Source of the DNA: Lamellibrachia satsuma
Taxonomy: Eukaryota; Annelida; Polychaeta; Sabellida; Siboglinidae
DNA: 64,000 nucleotides
Reading direction: 5' to 3'
NCBI GenBank assembly: GCA_033239005.1
Contig: BSQZ01000072.1
Coordinates: forward strand, 689,001 to 753,000
The notes under the pieces were generated by a model. The model worked only from the letters and a program-made list of their open reading frames with translations. It made no database searches and was not told where the DNA came from. Positions 47,317 to 61,660 of this stretch are shown here, piece after piece. A program made the translations under genes and the position numbers. The first letter of the stretch is position 1, and every line of letters begins with the position of its first letter.

Positions 47317-48705
47317 TCATAAAGAAATTGATGGGTCTGGCATTATAACCCAGTGGCCGAATGGGGACTGGAGGCTGGCGGAATGGATGCACTGTAGGTG
47401 GGTCGACTTTGTCCAAATCAGGATTTGGCTGTGGATCGAGTTGATCTTGTCGACGAAGTGATCAGCGAAACTGTTGGCAACAGCATCAGGACCACTAGTG
47501 TCTTTAGGAAGAAGGTTCATGAATCATGCATTTACGACCGAGAATGTGATTCGCAATGCAGAACATTGCTCGGTTGTCATTCGGGGCTGACTCAATGTCT
47601 ACTGTAAAACGCAGCTTTCGTGGAAGCCAGCATCTGGCAGTATCGGTCACGCAGGTTGCGATGGTTGTCTGTTCTGCTGTGTCGCCATGTGCATTCATGC
47701 AGACGGACCTGACGTCTCAACCCACTGGGTTACTGACACCACCGTGGAGTTTGTGGTCGTTCGATGACATTACGCTGCATAAGTGGTGCGTGATGATCGA
47801 CCAGACTGGAAAGCTCCATGTAGTACTGATCGTACAGGCCACCTATGTCACAGACAGGTTGGGTGATGAAATCACACTCACAGAGATCTTTCATGAAGTT
47901 GGAGTTGTCTATCGCAGCATATTGACAGTACTTTATCTTCTTGCATGGCAGACGTGACTTGGCCGTGAAAAGGTCTCAAAGAATTGTAAAGCGATCAGTG
48001 ACAAGATCGTCGACGGATACCCGTGTAGCAAGGAAGAAGAAGAGACAGTGATGAAAAGATCAAGCACATTACCCAGGTAGCGCATCTCGTTGGTGACGTT
48101 CTATCTCATGTTGGCATCTGACAAAATGTTGTGAAGAGCTTGTGCGTGCGCATCGCTGTTGTTGCCATATCGCATGTTAAAATTGCCAAGAATGATGATA
48201 CCGGATTTCGTACCACCACGTTCAGTGAGATCTAAAAATTCGGTGAGGAAGATGGTGAACGTTTGTGATGGTGGTCGGTAGATGATGAAGAGGCGTAGTG
48301 TAGAGGAGACTCTGTGGCAGTGTAGTTGTAGATCAAGACACTCAAAATATGAAGTGGGCCTAAGTTGGGAGTCGTCAACAGTGAATGATGATCTGAAAAG
48401 AATGCCAACACCACCACCACGAAGGTTACTCTGTGCAATGTGCTCAAAGAGATAGCCGCAAGGCGTGATGGCAGAAACAGCAATATGTCCAGGTCATGGT
48501 CGGCAACGTAGTCAACAAGAAGTCAGCCTTGTTAGAAACTGACCTCGCATTCAGCAGACACAACTTGGCAGGCCGTACATTGGAGTTCATTTGTATATTC
48601 AACAGGTTAGTGGTGTTGATGCCCGTTTGCTTGACCGGTGTGCGTCGCAGTTTGTGGACACCCCCACGACAGCCACGGTGGGTGGGTCGATGTCGTGCCA
48701 CCCCT
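47317..48705 (-). pseudogene. LINE APE endonuclease and RT N-terminal remnant
   Basis: Minus-strand reading from 48660: LCLLNARSVSNKADFLL, DHDLDILLF, then (shifted frame) GYLFEHIAQSNLRGGGVGIL, LRLFIIYRPPSQTFTIFLTE and SGIIILGNFNMR. These are the APE endonuclease motifs of a CR1/Jockey-type ORF2. The catalytic GDFN is GNFN here. Further on, 47520-47420 encodes LPKDTSGPDAVANSFADHFV, the linker ahead of the RT domain. Stops and frameshifts interrupt it throughout. Confidence 0.85.
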
Positions 48706-48814
48706 GCAGTGGGTACAGAGAAATGCTACACCCTGATTGGCTATCGTGAGCACGTAGCTCATGCAAATAAAGGGATGACGCGTTCAGTTCTGACTTCTGA
48801 CTGACGCATATCAA

Positions 48815-49308
48815 CTGTTGATTTCGTCATTCTGATTGGTTAGAGCAGGGTGCTTTCTCACCGCTATAATTAGTTCAAAAATTACTATTTCTGAATGATA
48901 TTTCCGAAAATGGAAAGGCCATTCAGTTCATGGCAAAACCATACCAAAGATGGCATGTTTCTCTGGCGTGTTTTGTGTCACCATAGCTTCTAAATGAGGC
49001 CTATTCAAGCAGATTTAAATGACCTGTTATGCGACATGATGATTTTATTGTTAGGGTGGGTGCTTAGTAGAATTTGTTATGGATGGTTATGGTATAAATT
49101 CAGTCAAATAACCATAGCAATGTGTTTAATGCAACATTGTACATGCCGAAAATAATATTTTTTAAATCGACCAATTTCACCGTTTTTATTATTTTACGAC
49201 CTGTGGGAGTTCTTAAAAAGTAATAAATAATGAAATAGATTATTAATAATATTTCAGTTCATTTATTACTGGGGAATGTCTTGACCATATGTCGTCTAAA
49301 GGGTGCTG
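48815..49308. other. No feature recognised
   Basis: AT-rich sequence between the LINE and Mutator-like remnants; no exon seen. Confidence 0.5.
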
Positions 49309-50818
49309 TTACTGCGGCTGATGTTGGCCGCACACACATAAATCGCCCCTGTTGGCTTGACCTTGGTGTAGCTGCCGCTTGTGGAGTGGCGTCAGCTTGT
49401 GGAGTGGTTTCAGCTTATGGAGTGGCTTCAGTGAGTTTGGTCTTCTTGCCCTCGGGTGCCAACATGTCGTGTCCATCCTTTTGGCAACATGGTTGACACA
49501 CTCCTCCTTGGTAATAGCGACATCATTGTCACACAGGCGCTTGTATGTCTGCGAGTCACCGTCCGATCGACTGACCACTCCCACAAGTTCTGTGCCACCA
49601 GTGGAACCCTTGTAGTTGCAGTCTCGGTGCAGGGCATGCCATTCGCGAAATTCGGCATTGTTCCTGTTGCATACGCACAGCTCTGGCAATAGAAAGTGTG
49701 ACAGTGTGTGACCTCACTTCATCGACGTTCTGTCCAATGGAGGGGTCCATGCATGTTGTCTCTTAATCTTCCCAATGTGTATTTCTATCAAATTGTTGTT
49801 TGTGTGATTTGCCCTCCTCAGAGACTGACAGCGATGTTCCAGTGATATTCATATGCCTCTCATTCTGATAACAGGGCAGGATCATATACTAGTATTCGCC
49901 ATAGCCATGTGCTCTACTTGGTGTGTTGTACATAAAAGTACACAGATACTTTTAACTTGCCATTGTGAGCAGCTCTATGCCCATCACATATATGATATAC
50001 ATCATGGGTGTCTTATCCAAGAGAACAATCTTACAGTAATGATTATTGTCAACTGCTGGTGCATTGGCATACACAGACAAAATTTACTCTAGAAACTATC
50101 TGAGCTACCTGCTAGGTTTCAACAAGTTGTCATTTATACCAGCGATATACAGCTGTGCACGCAAAACATCTTACAGATCTTTCTCAAAACTGTTCTGGGT
50201 GTTATTCAGTGTTCATTTCTTTGTGCTCGTGGTACACCTCGTTTAGATAGTCACATTTGGGAATGGTCCACCCTCTACCATGGGGTGAGATGGTTTCATA
50301 GTCTGGATTATCACCATTGTAGCCTCCAAAGTTTTGTGTTCATCACTGCACATTGCAGAAAGCTTCATCTATCATGAAATCCAGCCAGTCTCTCGTCCAA
50401 CTTATGATCTGTTGGTAGCTGGATGAAACATTCATTGACATTTTCATACACACTGGCTCTTGACACCTCATACCATCGTGGCCTGTGTTAACACAACCAG
50501 TGAACGTGACGCTCTTATTGTCAGACAAGAGTTGTGCAGCAGAACTTAGACTTGTTGATGGAGCATTCCCACAGCAGCTCAGCAGTAGCCGCCTCCATCC
50601 CCCGGATGAGCTGCTGTAGTTGATGTTGCAGTCATTGTGTGCAGCCTTCCACATCTTGCACTCATCACTGTCTGCACCACCAGCACAACTGACAGTACAG
50701 TGACATGATCACGAAGTCAAGCACAATACCAGTCTCAGTCTCGACTACACACCAGAGGCCGTACTTCGACTTATGGCCTCGCATCATCCATGTGCTGTCA
50801 AAACTAACTTAACTGACA
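49309..50818 (-). pseudogene. Mutator-like transposase remnant, interrupted
   Basis: On the minus strand, 50818-50680 reads FDSTWMMRGHKSKYGLWCVV and VLDFVIMSLYCQLC, the first-Asp region of the animal Mutator-like transposase family (FDGTWxKRGH...YGVxxxI...TGxVLDYxVxSxxCxxC). After a frame change, 50660-50520 reads CKMWKAAHNDCNINYSSSSG, then GMEAATAELLWECSINKSKF. Homology resumes at 49615-49480 with SDGDSQTYKRLCDNDVAITK and EECVNHVAKRM, the second catalytic block. About 900 bp of unrelated sequence (49690-50520) lies between, perhaps an insertion or intron. The C-terminal side has an 18-bp tandem repeat (LKPLHK). Stops (for example just before FDSTW) show it is not functional. Its first-Asp part is the segment amplified in the adjoining satellite. 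Confidence 0.85.
49379..49436. repeat. 18-bp tandem repeat
   Basis: Three copies of a unit containing CTTGTGGAGTGGCGTCAG. Confidence 0.9.
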
Positions 50819-51684
50819 GTCAAGTCAATGATGCCTTCCTCTGTTGGGCTGGACAGGCCACCTCCACTAACTCATTGAGGATGACTCAGTTTGTACTAAG
50901 TTTACATTTGCCTTTGACTTGTCACTCTTCAACTGAAGACACCGTATATTGTCTCACACATTGACTTGTCACTCTTCAACAGTAGAAGACATGCCTTGTC
51001 TTCAGCCTAATGTTCCCACCGTTGTAGGTGCCTCAAGTCTTTTGCCCAATCCCCGTCCCGCACATTGACGTGTCACTCTTCAACTGTAGACAACGTATAT
51101 TTTCTTCAGCCTATTGTTCCCACCGTTGTAGCTGCCTCAAGTCCCTCGCCCAATCCCAGGCCCGCACATTGACTTGTCACTCTTCAACTGTAGACAATGT
51201 ATCAAGTCTTCAGCATATTGTTCCCATCGTTGTAGCTGCCTCAAGTCCCTCGCCCAATCCCCGTCCCGCACATTGACGTGTCACTCTTCAACTGTAGACA
51301 ACGTATATTGTCATCAGCATATTGTTCCCACCGTTATAGCTGCCTGCAGTGTCTGCACCACCAGCACAACTGACAGTACAGCGACATGATCACGAAGTCA
51401 AGCACAAGACCAGTCTCGGTCTTGACTACACACCAGAGACCGTACTTCGACATATGGCCTCGCATCATCCATGTACTGTCAAAACTGACTTAACTAACAG
51501 TCAAGTCAATGATGCCTTCCTCTGTTGGGCTGGACAGGCCACCTCCACTACCTCATAGAGGATGACTCAGTTTGTACTAAGTTTACATTTGCCTTTGTAG
51601 ACGACGTATCTGGTCTTCAGCGTATTGTTCCCACCGTTGTAGCTGCCTCAAGTCCCTCGCCCAATCCCAGGCCCGCACATTGAC

Positions 51685-52598
51685 TTGTCACTCTTCAACT
51701 GTAGACAATGTATCAAGTCTTCAGCAGATTGTTCCCACCGTTGTAGCTGCCTCAAGTCCCTCGCCCAATCCCCGTCCCGCACATTGACGTGTCACTCTTC
51801 AACTGTAGACAACGTATATTGTCATCAGCATATTGTTCCCACCGTTGTAGCTGCCTGCAGTATCTGCACCACCAGCACAACTGACAGTACAGCGACATGA
51901 TCACGAAGTCAAGCACAAGACCAGTCCCGGTCTTGACTACACACCAGAGACCGTACTTCGACATATGGCCTCGCATCATCCATGTACTGTCAAAACTGAC
52001 TTAACTGACAGTCAAGTCAATGATGCCTTCCTCTGTTGGGCTGGACAGGCCACCTCCACTACCTCATAGAGGATGACTCAGTTTGTACTAAGTTTACATT
52101 TGCCTTTGTAGACGACGTATCTTGTCTTCAGCGTATTGTTCCAACCGTTGTAGCTGCCTCAAGTTCCTCACCCAATCCCAGGCCCGCACTCTTCAAATGT
52201 AGACAATGTATCTTGTCTTCAGCATGTTGTTCCAACCGTTGTGGCTGCCTCAAGTCTCTCCCCCAATCCCTGTCCCGCACATTGACTTGTCACTCTTCAA
52301 CAGTAAACAACGTACCTTGTCTTCAGCCTAATGTTCCAACCATTGTAGCTGCCTCAAGTCCCTTGCCCAATTCCCATCCTGCACATTGACATGTCACTCT
52401 TCAACTGTAGACAATGTATATTGTCTTCAGCCTATTGTTCCAACCGTTGTAGTTGCCTCAAGTCTCTCGCCCAATCCCCGTCCCGCACATTGACGTGTCA
52501 CTCTTCAACTGTAGACAACGTATATTTTCTTCAGCCTATTGTTCCCACCGTTGTAGCTGCCTCAAGTCCCTTGCCCAATCCCAGGCCCACACATTGAC
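51685..52598. repeat. 914-bp long unit (type example)
   Basis: The 511-bp plan plus four extra 104-bp monomers, one of which has a 13-bp deletion (CGCACTCTTCAAATGTAG instead of CGCACATTGACTTGTCACTC...), so 511 + 416 - 13 = 914. Other long units start at 53619, 55044, 56469 and 58923, and all carry the same 13-bp deletion. Confidence 0.9.
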
Positions 52599-55500
52599 TT
52601 GTCACTCTTCAACTGTAGACAATGTATCAAGTCTTCAGCATATTGTTCCCACCGTTGTAGCTGCCTCAAGTCCCTCGCCCAATCTCCGTCCCGCACATTG
52701 ACGTGTCACTCTTCAACTGTAGACAACGTATATTGTCATCAGCATATTGTTCCCACCGTTGTAGCTGCCTGCAGTGTCTGCACCACCAGCACAACTGACA
52801 GTACAGCGACATGATCACGAAGTCAAGCACAAGACCAGTCTCGGTCTTGACTACACACCAGAGACCGTACTTCGACATATGGCCTCGCATCATCCATGTA
52901 CTGTCAAAACTGACTTAACTGACAGTCAAGTCAATGATGCCTTCCTCTGTTGGGCTGGACAGGCCACCTCCACTACCTCATAGAGGATGACTCAGTTTGT
53001 ACTAAGTTTACATTTGCCTTTGTAAACGACGTATCTGGTCTTCAGCGTATTGTTCCCACCGTTGTAGCTGCCTCAAGTCCCTCGCCCAATCCCAGGCCCG
53101 CACATTGACTTGTCACTCTTCAACTGTAGACAATGTATCAAGTCTTCAGCAGATTGTTCCCACCGTTGTAGCTGCCTCAAGTCCCTCGCCCAATCCCCGT
53201 CCCGCACATTGACGTGTCACTCTTCAACTGTAGACAACGTATATTGTCATCAGCATATTGTTCCCACCGTTGTAGCTGCCTGCAGTGTCTGCACGACCAG
53301 CACAACTGACAGTACAGCGATATGATCACGAAGTCAAGCATAAGACCAGTCTCGGTCTTGACTACACACCAGAGACCGTACTTCGACATATGGCCTCGCA
53401 TCATCGCATCTGTCAAAACTGACTTAACTGACAGTCAAGTCAATGATGCCTTCCTCTGTTGGGCTGGACAGGCCACCTCCACTACCTCATAGAGGATGAC
53501 TCAGTTTGTACTAAGTTTACATTTGCCTTTGTAGACGACGTATCTTGTCTTCAGCGTATTGTTCCCACCGTTGTAGCTGCCTCAAGTCCCTCGCCCAATC
53601 CCAGGCCCGCACATTGACTTGTCACTCTTCAACTGTAGACAATGTATCAAGTCTTCAGCATATTGTTCCCACCGTTGTAGCTGCCTCAAGTCCCTCGCCC
53701 AATCCCCGTCCCGCACATTGACGTGTCACTCTTCAACTGTAGACAACGTATATTGTCATCAGCATATTGTTCCCACCGTTGTAGCTGCCTGCAGTGTCTG
53801 CACCACCAGCACAACTGACAGTACAGCGACATGATCACGAAGTCAAGCACAAGACCAGTCCCGGTCTTGACTACACACCAGAGACCGTACTTCGATATAT
53901 GGCCTCGCATCATCCATGTACTGTCAAAACTGACTTAACTGACACTCAAGTCAATGATGCCTTCCTCTGTTGGGCTGGACAGGCCACCCCCACTACATCA
54001 TAGAGGATGACTCAGTTTGTACTAAGTTTACATTTGCCTTAGTAGACGACGTATCTTGTCTTCAGCGTATTGTTCCAACCGTTGTAGCTGCCTCAAGTTC
54101 CTCACCCAATTCCAGGCCCGCACTCTTCAAATGTAGACAATGTATCTTGTCTTCAGCATGTTGTTCCAACCGTTGTGGCTGCCTCAAGTCTCTCCCCCAA
54201 TCCCTGTCCCGCACATTGACTTGTCACTCTTCAACAGTAAACAATGTACCTTGTCTTCAGCCTAATGTTCCAACCATTGTAGCTGCCTCAAGTCCCTTGC
54301 CGAATTCCCATCCTGCACATTGACATGTCACTCTTCAACTGTAGACAATGTATATTGTCTTCAGCCTATTGTTCCAACCGTTGTAGTTGCCTCAAGTCTC
54401 TCGCCCAATCCCCGTCCCGCACATTGACGTGTCACTCTTCAACTGTAGACAACGTATATTTTCTTCAGCCTATTGTTCCCACCGTTGTAGCTGCCTCAAG
54501 TCCCTTGCCCAATCCCAGGCCCACACATTGACTTGTCACTCTTCAACTGTAGACAATGTATCAAGTCTTCAGCATATTGTTCCCACCGTTGTAGCTGCCT
54601 CAAGTCCCTCGCCCAATCTCCGTCCCGCACATTGACGTGTCACTCTTCAACTGTAGACAACGTATATTGTCATCAGCATATTGTTCCCACCGTTATAGCT
54701 GCCTGCAGTGTCTGCACCACCAGCACAACTGACAGTACAGCGACATGATCACGAAGTCAAGCACAAGACCAGTCTCGGTCTTGACTACACACCAGAGACC
54801 GTACTTCGACATATGGCCTCGCATCATCCATGTACTGTCAAAACTGACTTAACTGACAGTCAAGTCAATGATGCCTTCCTCTGTTGGGCTGGACAGGCCA
54901 CCTCCACTACCTCATAGAGGATGACTCAGTTTGTACTAAGTTTACATTTGCCTTTGTAAACGACGTATCTGGTCTTCAGCGTATTGTTCCCACCGTTGTA
55001 GCTGCCTCAAGTCCCTCGCCCAATCCCAGGCCCGCACATTGACTTGTCACTCTTCAACTGTAGACAATGTATCAAGTCTTCAGCAGATTGTTCCCACCGT
55101 TGTAGCTGCCTCAAGTCCCTCGCCCAATCCCCGTCCCGCACATTGACGTGTCACTCTTCAACTGTAGACAACGTATATTGTCATCAGCATATTGTTCCCA
55201 CCGTTGTAGCTGCCTGCAGTGTCTGCACGACCAGCACAACTGACAGTACAGCGATATGATCACGAAGTCAAGCATAAGACCAGTCTCGGTCTTGACTACA
55301 CACCAGAGACCGTACTTCGACATATGGCCTCGCATCATCCATGTACTGTCAAAACTGACTTAACTGACAGTCAAGTCAATGATGCCTTCCTCTGTTGGGC
55401 TGGACAGGCCACCTCCACTACCTCATAGAGGATGACTCAGTTTGTACTAAGTTTACATTTGCCTTTGTAGACGACGTATCTTGTCTTCAGCGTATTGTTC

Positions 55501-58500
55501 CAACCGTTGTAGCTGCCTCAAGTTCCTCACCCAATCCCAGGACCGCACTCTTCAAATGTAGACAATGTATCTTGTCTTCAGCATGTTGTTCCAACCGTTG
55601 TGGCTGCCTCAAGTCTCTCCCCCAATCCCTGTCCCGCACATTGACTTGCCACTCTTCAACAGTAAACAACGTACCTTGTCTTCAGCCTAATGTTCCAACC
55701 ATTGTAGCTGCCTCAAGTCCCTTGCCCAATTCCCATCCTGCACATTGACATGTCACTCTTCAACTGTAGACAACGTATATTGTCTTCAGCCTATTGTTCC
55801 AACCGTTGTAGTTGCCTCAAGTCTCTCGCCCAATCCCCGTCCCGCACATTGACGTGTTACTCTTCAACTGTAGACAACGTATATTTTCTTCAGCCTATTG
55901 TTCCCACCGTTGTAGCTGCCTCAAGTCCCTCGCCCAATCCCAGGCCCGCACATTGACTTGTCACTCTTCAACTGTAGACAATGTATCAAGTCTTCAGCAT
56001 ATTGTTCCCACCGTTGTAGCTGCCTCAAGTCCCTCGCCCAATCCCCGTCCCGCACATTGACGTGTCACTCTTCAACTGTAGACAACGTATATTGTCATCA
56101 GCATATTGTTCCCACAGTTATAGCTGCCTGCAGTGTCTGCACCACCAGCACAACTGACAGTACAGCGACATGATCACGAAGTCAAGCACAAGACCAGTCT
56201 CGGTCTTGACTACACACCAGAGACCGTACTTCGACATATGGCCTCGCATCATCCATGTACTGTCAAAACTGACTTAATTGACAGTCAAGTCAATGATGCC
56301 TTCCTCTGTTGGGCTGGACAGGCCACCTCCACTACCTCATAGAGGATGACTCAGTTTGTACTAAGTTTACATTTGCCTTTGTAGACGACGTATCTTGTCT
56401 TCAGCGTATTGTTCCCACCGTTGTAGCTGCCTCAAGTCCCTCGCCCAATCCCAGGCCCGCACATTGACTTGTCACTCTTCAACTGTAGACAATGTATCAA
56501 GTCTTCAGCATATTGTTCCCACCGTTGTAGCTGCCTCAAGTCCCTCGCCCAATCCCCGTCCCGCACATTGACGTGTCACTCTTCAACTGTAGACAACGTA
56601 TATTGTCATCAGCATATTGTTCCCACCGTTGTACCTGCCTGCAGTGTCTGCACCACCAGCACAACTGACAGTACAGCGACATGATCACGAAGTCAAGCAC
56701 AAGACCAGTCCCGGTCTTGACTACACACCAGAGACCGTACTTCGACATATGGCCTCGCATCATCCATGTACTGTCAAAACTGACTTAACTGACACTCAAG
56801 TCAATGATGCCTTCCTCTGTTGGGCTGGACAGGCCACCCCCACTACATCTTAGAGGATGACTCAGTTTGTACTAAGTTTACATTTGCCTTAGTAGACGAC
56901 GTATCTTGTCTTCAGCGTATTGTTCCAACCGTTGTAGCTGCCTCAAGTTCCTCACCCAATTCCAGGCCCGCACTCTTCAAATGTAGACAATGTATCTTGT
57001 CTTCAGCATGTTGTTCCAACCGTTGTGGCTGCCTCAAGTCTCTCCCCCAATCCCTGTCCCGCACATTGACTTGTCACTCTTCAACAGTAAACAACGTACC
57101 TTGTCTTCAGCCTAATGTTCCAACCATTGTAGCTGCCTCAAGTCCCTTGCCGAATTCCCATCCTGCACATTGACATGTCACTCTTCAACTGTAGACAACG
57201 TATATTGTGTTCAGCCTATTGTTCCAACCGTTGTAGTTGCCTCAAGTCTCTCGCCCAATCCCCGTCCCGCACATTGACGTGTCACTCTTCAACTGTAGAC
57301 GACGTATATTTTCTTCAGCCTATTGTTCCCACCGTTGTAGCTGCCTCAAGTCCCTCGCCCAATCCCAGGCCCACACATTGACTTGTCACTCTTCAACTGT
57401 AGACAATGTATCAAGTCTTCAGCATATTGTTCCCACCGTTGTAGCTGCCTCAAGTCCCTCGCCCAATCCCCGTCCCGCACATTGACGTGTCACTCTTCAA
57501 CTGTAGACAACGTATATTGTCATCAGCATATTGTTCCCACCGTTATAGCTGCCTGCAGTGTCTGCACCACCAGCACCACTGACAGTACAGCGACATGATC
57601 ACGAAGTCAAGCACAAGACCAGTCTCGGTCTTGACTACACACCAGAGACCGTACTTCGACATATGGCCTCGCATCATCCATGTACTGTCAAAACTGACTT
57701 AACTGACAGTCAAGTCAATGATGCCTTCCTCTGTTGGGCTGGACAGGCCACTTCCACTACCTCATAGAGGATGACTCAGTTTGTACTAAGTTTACATTTG
57801 CCTTTGTAGACGACGTATCTTGTCTTCAGCGTATTGTTCCCACCGTTGTAGCTGCCTCAAGTCCCTCGCCCAATCCCAGGCCCGCACATTGACTTGTCAC
57901 TCTTCAACTGTAGACAATGTATCAAGTCTTCAGCATATTGTTCCCACCGTTGTAGCTGCCTCAAGTCCCTCGCCCAATCCCCGTCCCGCACATTGACGTG
58001 TCACTCTTCAACTGTAGACAACGTATATTGTCATCAGCATATTGTTCCCACCGTTATAGCTGCCTGCAGTGTCTGCACCACCAGCACAACTGACAGTACA
58101 GCGACATGATCACGAAGTCAAGCACAAGACCAGTCTCGGTCTTGACTACACACCAGAGACCGTACTTCGACATATGGCCTCGCATCATCCATGTACTGTC
58201 AAAACTGACTTAACTGACAGTCAAGTCAATGATGCCTTCCTCTGTTGGGCTGGACAGGCCACTTCCACTACCTCATAGAGGATGACTCAGTTTGTACTAA
58301 GTTTACATTTGCCTTTGTAGACGACGTATCTTGTCTTCAGCGTATTGTTCCCACCGTTGTAGCTGCCTCAAGTCCCTTGCCCAATCCCAGGCCCACACAT
58401 TGACTTGTCACTCTTCAACTGTAGACAATGTATCAAGTCTTCAGCATATTGTTCCCACCGTTGTAGCTGCCTCAAGTCCCTCGCCCAATCCCCGTCCCGC

Positions 58501-61279
58501 ACATTGACGTGTCACTCTTCAACTGTAGACAACGTATATTGTCATCAGCATATTGTTCCCACCGTTATAGCTGCCTGCAGTGTCTGCACCACCAGCACAA
58601 CTGACAGTACAGCGACATGATCACGAAGTCAAGCACAAGACCAGTCTCGGTCTTGACTACACACCAGAGACCGTACTTCGACATATGGCCTCGCATCATC
58701 CATGTACTGTCAAAACTGACTTAACTGACAGTCAAGTCAATGATGCCTTCCTCTGTTGGGCTGACAGGCCACTTCCACTACCTCATAGAGGATGACTCAG
58801 TTTGTACTAAGTTTACACTTGTCACTCTTCAACTGTAGACAATGTATCAAGTCTTCAGCATATTGTTCCCACCGTTGTAGCTGCCTCAAGTCCCTCGCCC
58901 AATCCCAGGCCCGCACATTGACTTGTCACTCTTCAACTGTAGACAATGTATCAAGTCTTCAGCATATTGTTCCCACCGTTGTAGCTGCCTCAAGTCCCTC
59001 GCCCAATCCCCGTCCCACACATTGACGTGTCACTCTTCAACTGTAGACAACGTATATTGTCATCAGCATATTGTTCCCACCGTTGTAGCTGCCTGCAGTG
59101 TCTGCACCACCAGCACAACTGACAGTACAGCGACATGATCACGAAGTCAAGCACAAGACCAGTCTCGGTCTTGACTACACACCAGAGACCATACTTCGAC
59201 ATATGGCCTCGCATCATCCATGTACTGTCAAAACTGACTTAACTGACAGTCAAGTCAATGATGCCTTCCTCTGTTGGGCTGGACAGGCCACCTCCACTAC
59301 CTCTTAGAGGATGACTCAGTTTGTACTAAGGTTACATTTGCCTTTGTAGACGACGTATCTTGTCTTCAGCGTATTGTTCCAACCGTTGTAGCTGCCTCAA
59401 GTTCCTCACCCAATCCCAGGCCCGCACTCTTCAAATGTAGACAATGTGTCTTGTCTTCAGCATGTTGTTCCAACCGTTGTGGCTGCCTCAAGTCTCTCCC
59501 CCAATCCCTGTCCCGCACATTGACTTGTCACTCTTCAACAGTAAACAACGTACCTTGTCTTCAGCCTAATGTTCCAACCATTGTAGCTGCCTCAAGTCCC
59601 TTGCCCAATTCCCATCCTGCACATTGACATGTCTCTCTTCAACTGTAGACAACGTATATTGTCTTCAGCCTATTGTTCCCACCGTTGTAGCTGCCTCAAG
59701 TCCCTCGCCCAATCCCCGTCCCGCACATTGACGTGTCACTCTTCAACTGTAGACAACGTATATTTTCTTCAGCCTATTGTTCCCACCGTTGTAGCTGCCT
59801 CAAGTCCCTTGCCCAATCCCAGGCCCACACATTGACTTGTCACTCTTCAACTGTAGACAATGTATCAAGTCTTCAGCATATTGTTCCCACCGTTGTAGCT
59901 GCCTCAAGTCCCTCGCCCAATCTCCGTCCCGCACATTGACGTGTCACTCTTCAACTGTAGACAACGTATATTGTCATCAGCATATTGTTCCCACCGTTAT
60001 AGCTGCCTGCAGTGTCTGCACCACCAGCACAACTGACAGTACAGCGACATGATCACGAAGTCAAGCACAAGACCAGTCTCGGTCTTGACTACACACCAGA
60101 GACCGTATTTCGACATATGGCCTCGCATCATCCATGTACTGTCAAAACTGACTTAACTGACAGTCAAGTCAATGATGCCTTCCTCTGTTGGGCTGGACAG
60201 GCCACCTCCACTACCTCATAGAGGATGACTCAGTTTGTACTAAGTTTACATTTGCCTTTGTAAACGACGTATCTGGTCTTCAGCGTATTGTTCCCACCGT
60301 TGTAGCTGCCTCAAGTCCCTCGCCCAATCCCAGGCCCGCACATTGACTTGTCACTCTTCAACTGTAGACAATGTATCAAGTCTTCAGCATATTGTTCCCA
60401 CCGTTGTAGCTGCCTCAAGTCCCTCGCCCAATCCCCGTCCCGCACATTGACGTGTCACTCTTCAACTGTAGACAACGTATATTGTCATCAGCATATTGTT
60501 CCCACCGTTATAGCTGCCTGCAGTGTCTGCACCACCAGCACAACTGACAGTACAGCGACATGATCACGAAGTCAAGCACAAGACCAGTCTCGGTCTTGAC
60601 TACACACCAGAGACCGATTTCGACATATGGCCTCGCATCATCCATGTACTGTCAAAACTGACTTAACTGACAGTCAAGTCAATGATGCCTTCCTCTGTTG
60701 GGCTGGACAGGCCACCTCCACTACCTCATAGAGGATGACTCAGTTTGTACTAAGTTTACATTTGCCTTTGTAGACGACGTATCTTGTCTTCAGCGTATTG
60801 TTCCCACCGTTGTAGCTGCCTCAAGTCCCTCGCCCAATCCCAGGCCCGCACATTGACTTGTCACTCTTCAACTGTAGACAATGTATCAAGTCTTCAGCAT
60901 ATTGTTCCCACCGTTGTAGCTGCCTCAAGTCCCTCGCCCAATCCCCGTCCCGCACATTGACGTGTCACTCTTCAACTGTAGACAACGTATATTGTCATCA
61001 GCATATTGTTCCCACCGTTGTAGCTGCCTGCAGTGTCTGCACCACCAGCACAACTGACAGTACAGCGACATGATCACGAAGTCAAGCACAAGACCAGTCC
61101 CGGTCTTGACTACACACCAGAGACCGTACTTCGACATATGGCCTCGCATCATCCATGTACTGTCAAAACTGACTTAACTGACAGTCAAGTCAATGATGCC
61201 TTCCTCTGTTGGGCTGGACAGGCCACCTTCCACTACCTCATAGAGGATGACTCAGTTTGTACTAAGTTTACATTTGCCT

Positions 61280-61660
61280 TTAGTAGATCTTGACGTATTG
61301 TTCCCATAGCTCAAGTCCTGTCTTCAGCGCACATTGTTCCAACTCGTTCAACTGTAGACAATGTATCAAGTCTTCAGCATATTGTTCCCACCGTGTAGTC
61401 AAGTCCTCACCCAATCCCAGGCACCGCACTCTTCAAATGTAGACAATGTCATCATATTGTCTTCAGCATGTTGTTCAGCAACCGACAGTGTGGCTGCCAA
61501 GACCAGTCTCTTGACTACCCCAAGACCCTGTCCCGCACATTGACTTGTCACTCTTGACAACAGTAAACAATGTACCTTGTCTGACAGCCTAATGTTCCAA
61601 CCATTGTAGCTGCCTTTGTCAAGTCTTCAGCCTTGTTCCAACCGTTGTCCCATCCTGCAC
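61280..61660. repeat. Scrambled satellite segment
   Basis: Inside the unit starting at 60858 (1017 bp to the next), the monomers carry many small insertions, deletions and misplaced pieces (for example AGTAGATCTTGACGTATTG and ACCGTGTAGTCAAGTCCTC), unlike the near-identical monomers on both sides. Confidence 0.85.

Noticed and set aside
47556..47957. 133-codon plus-strand frame
   Set aside because: It is the opposite strand of the LINE ORF2 remnant and has no recognised motif of its own.
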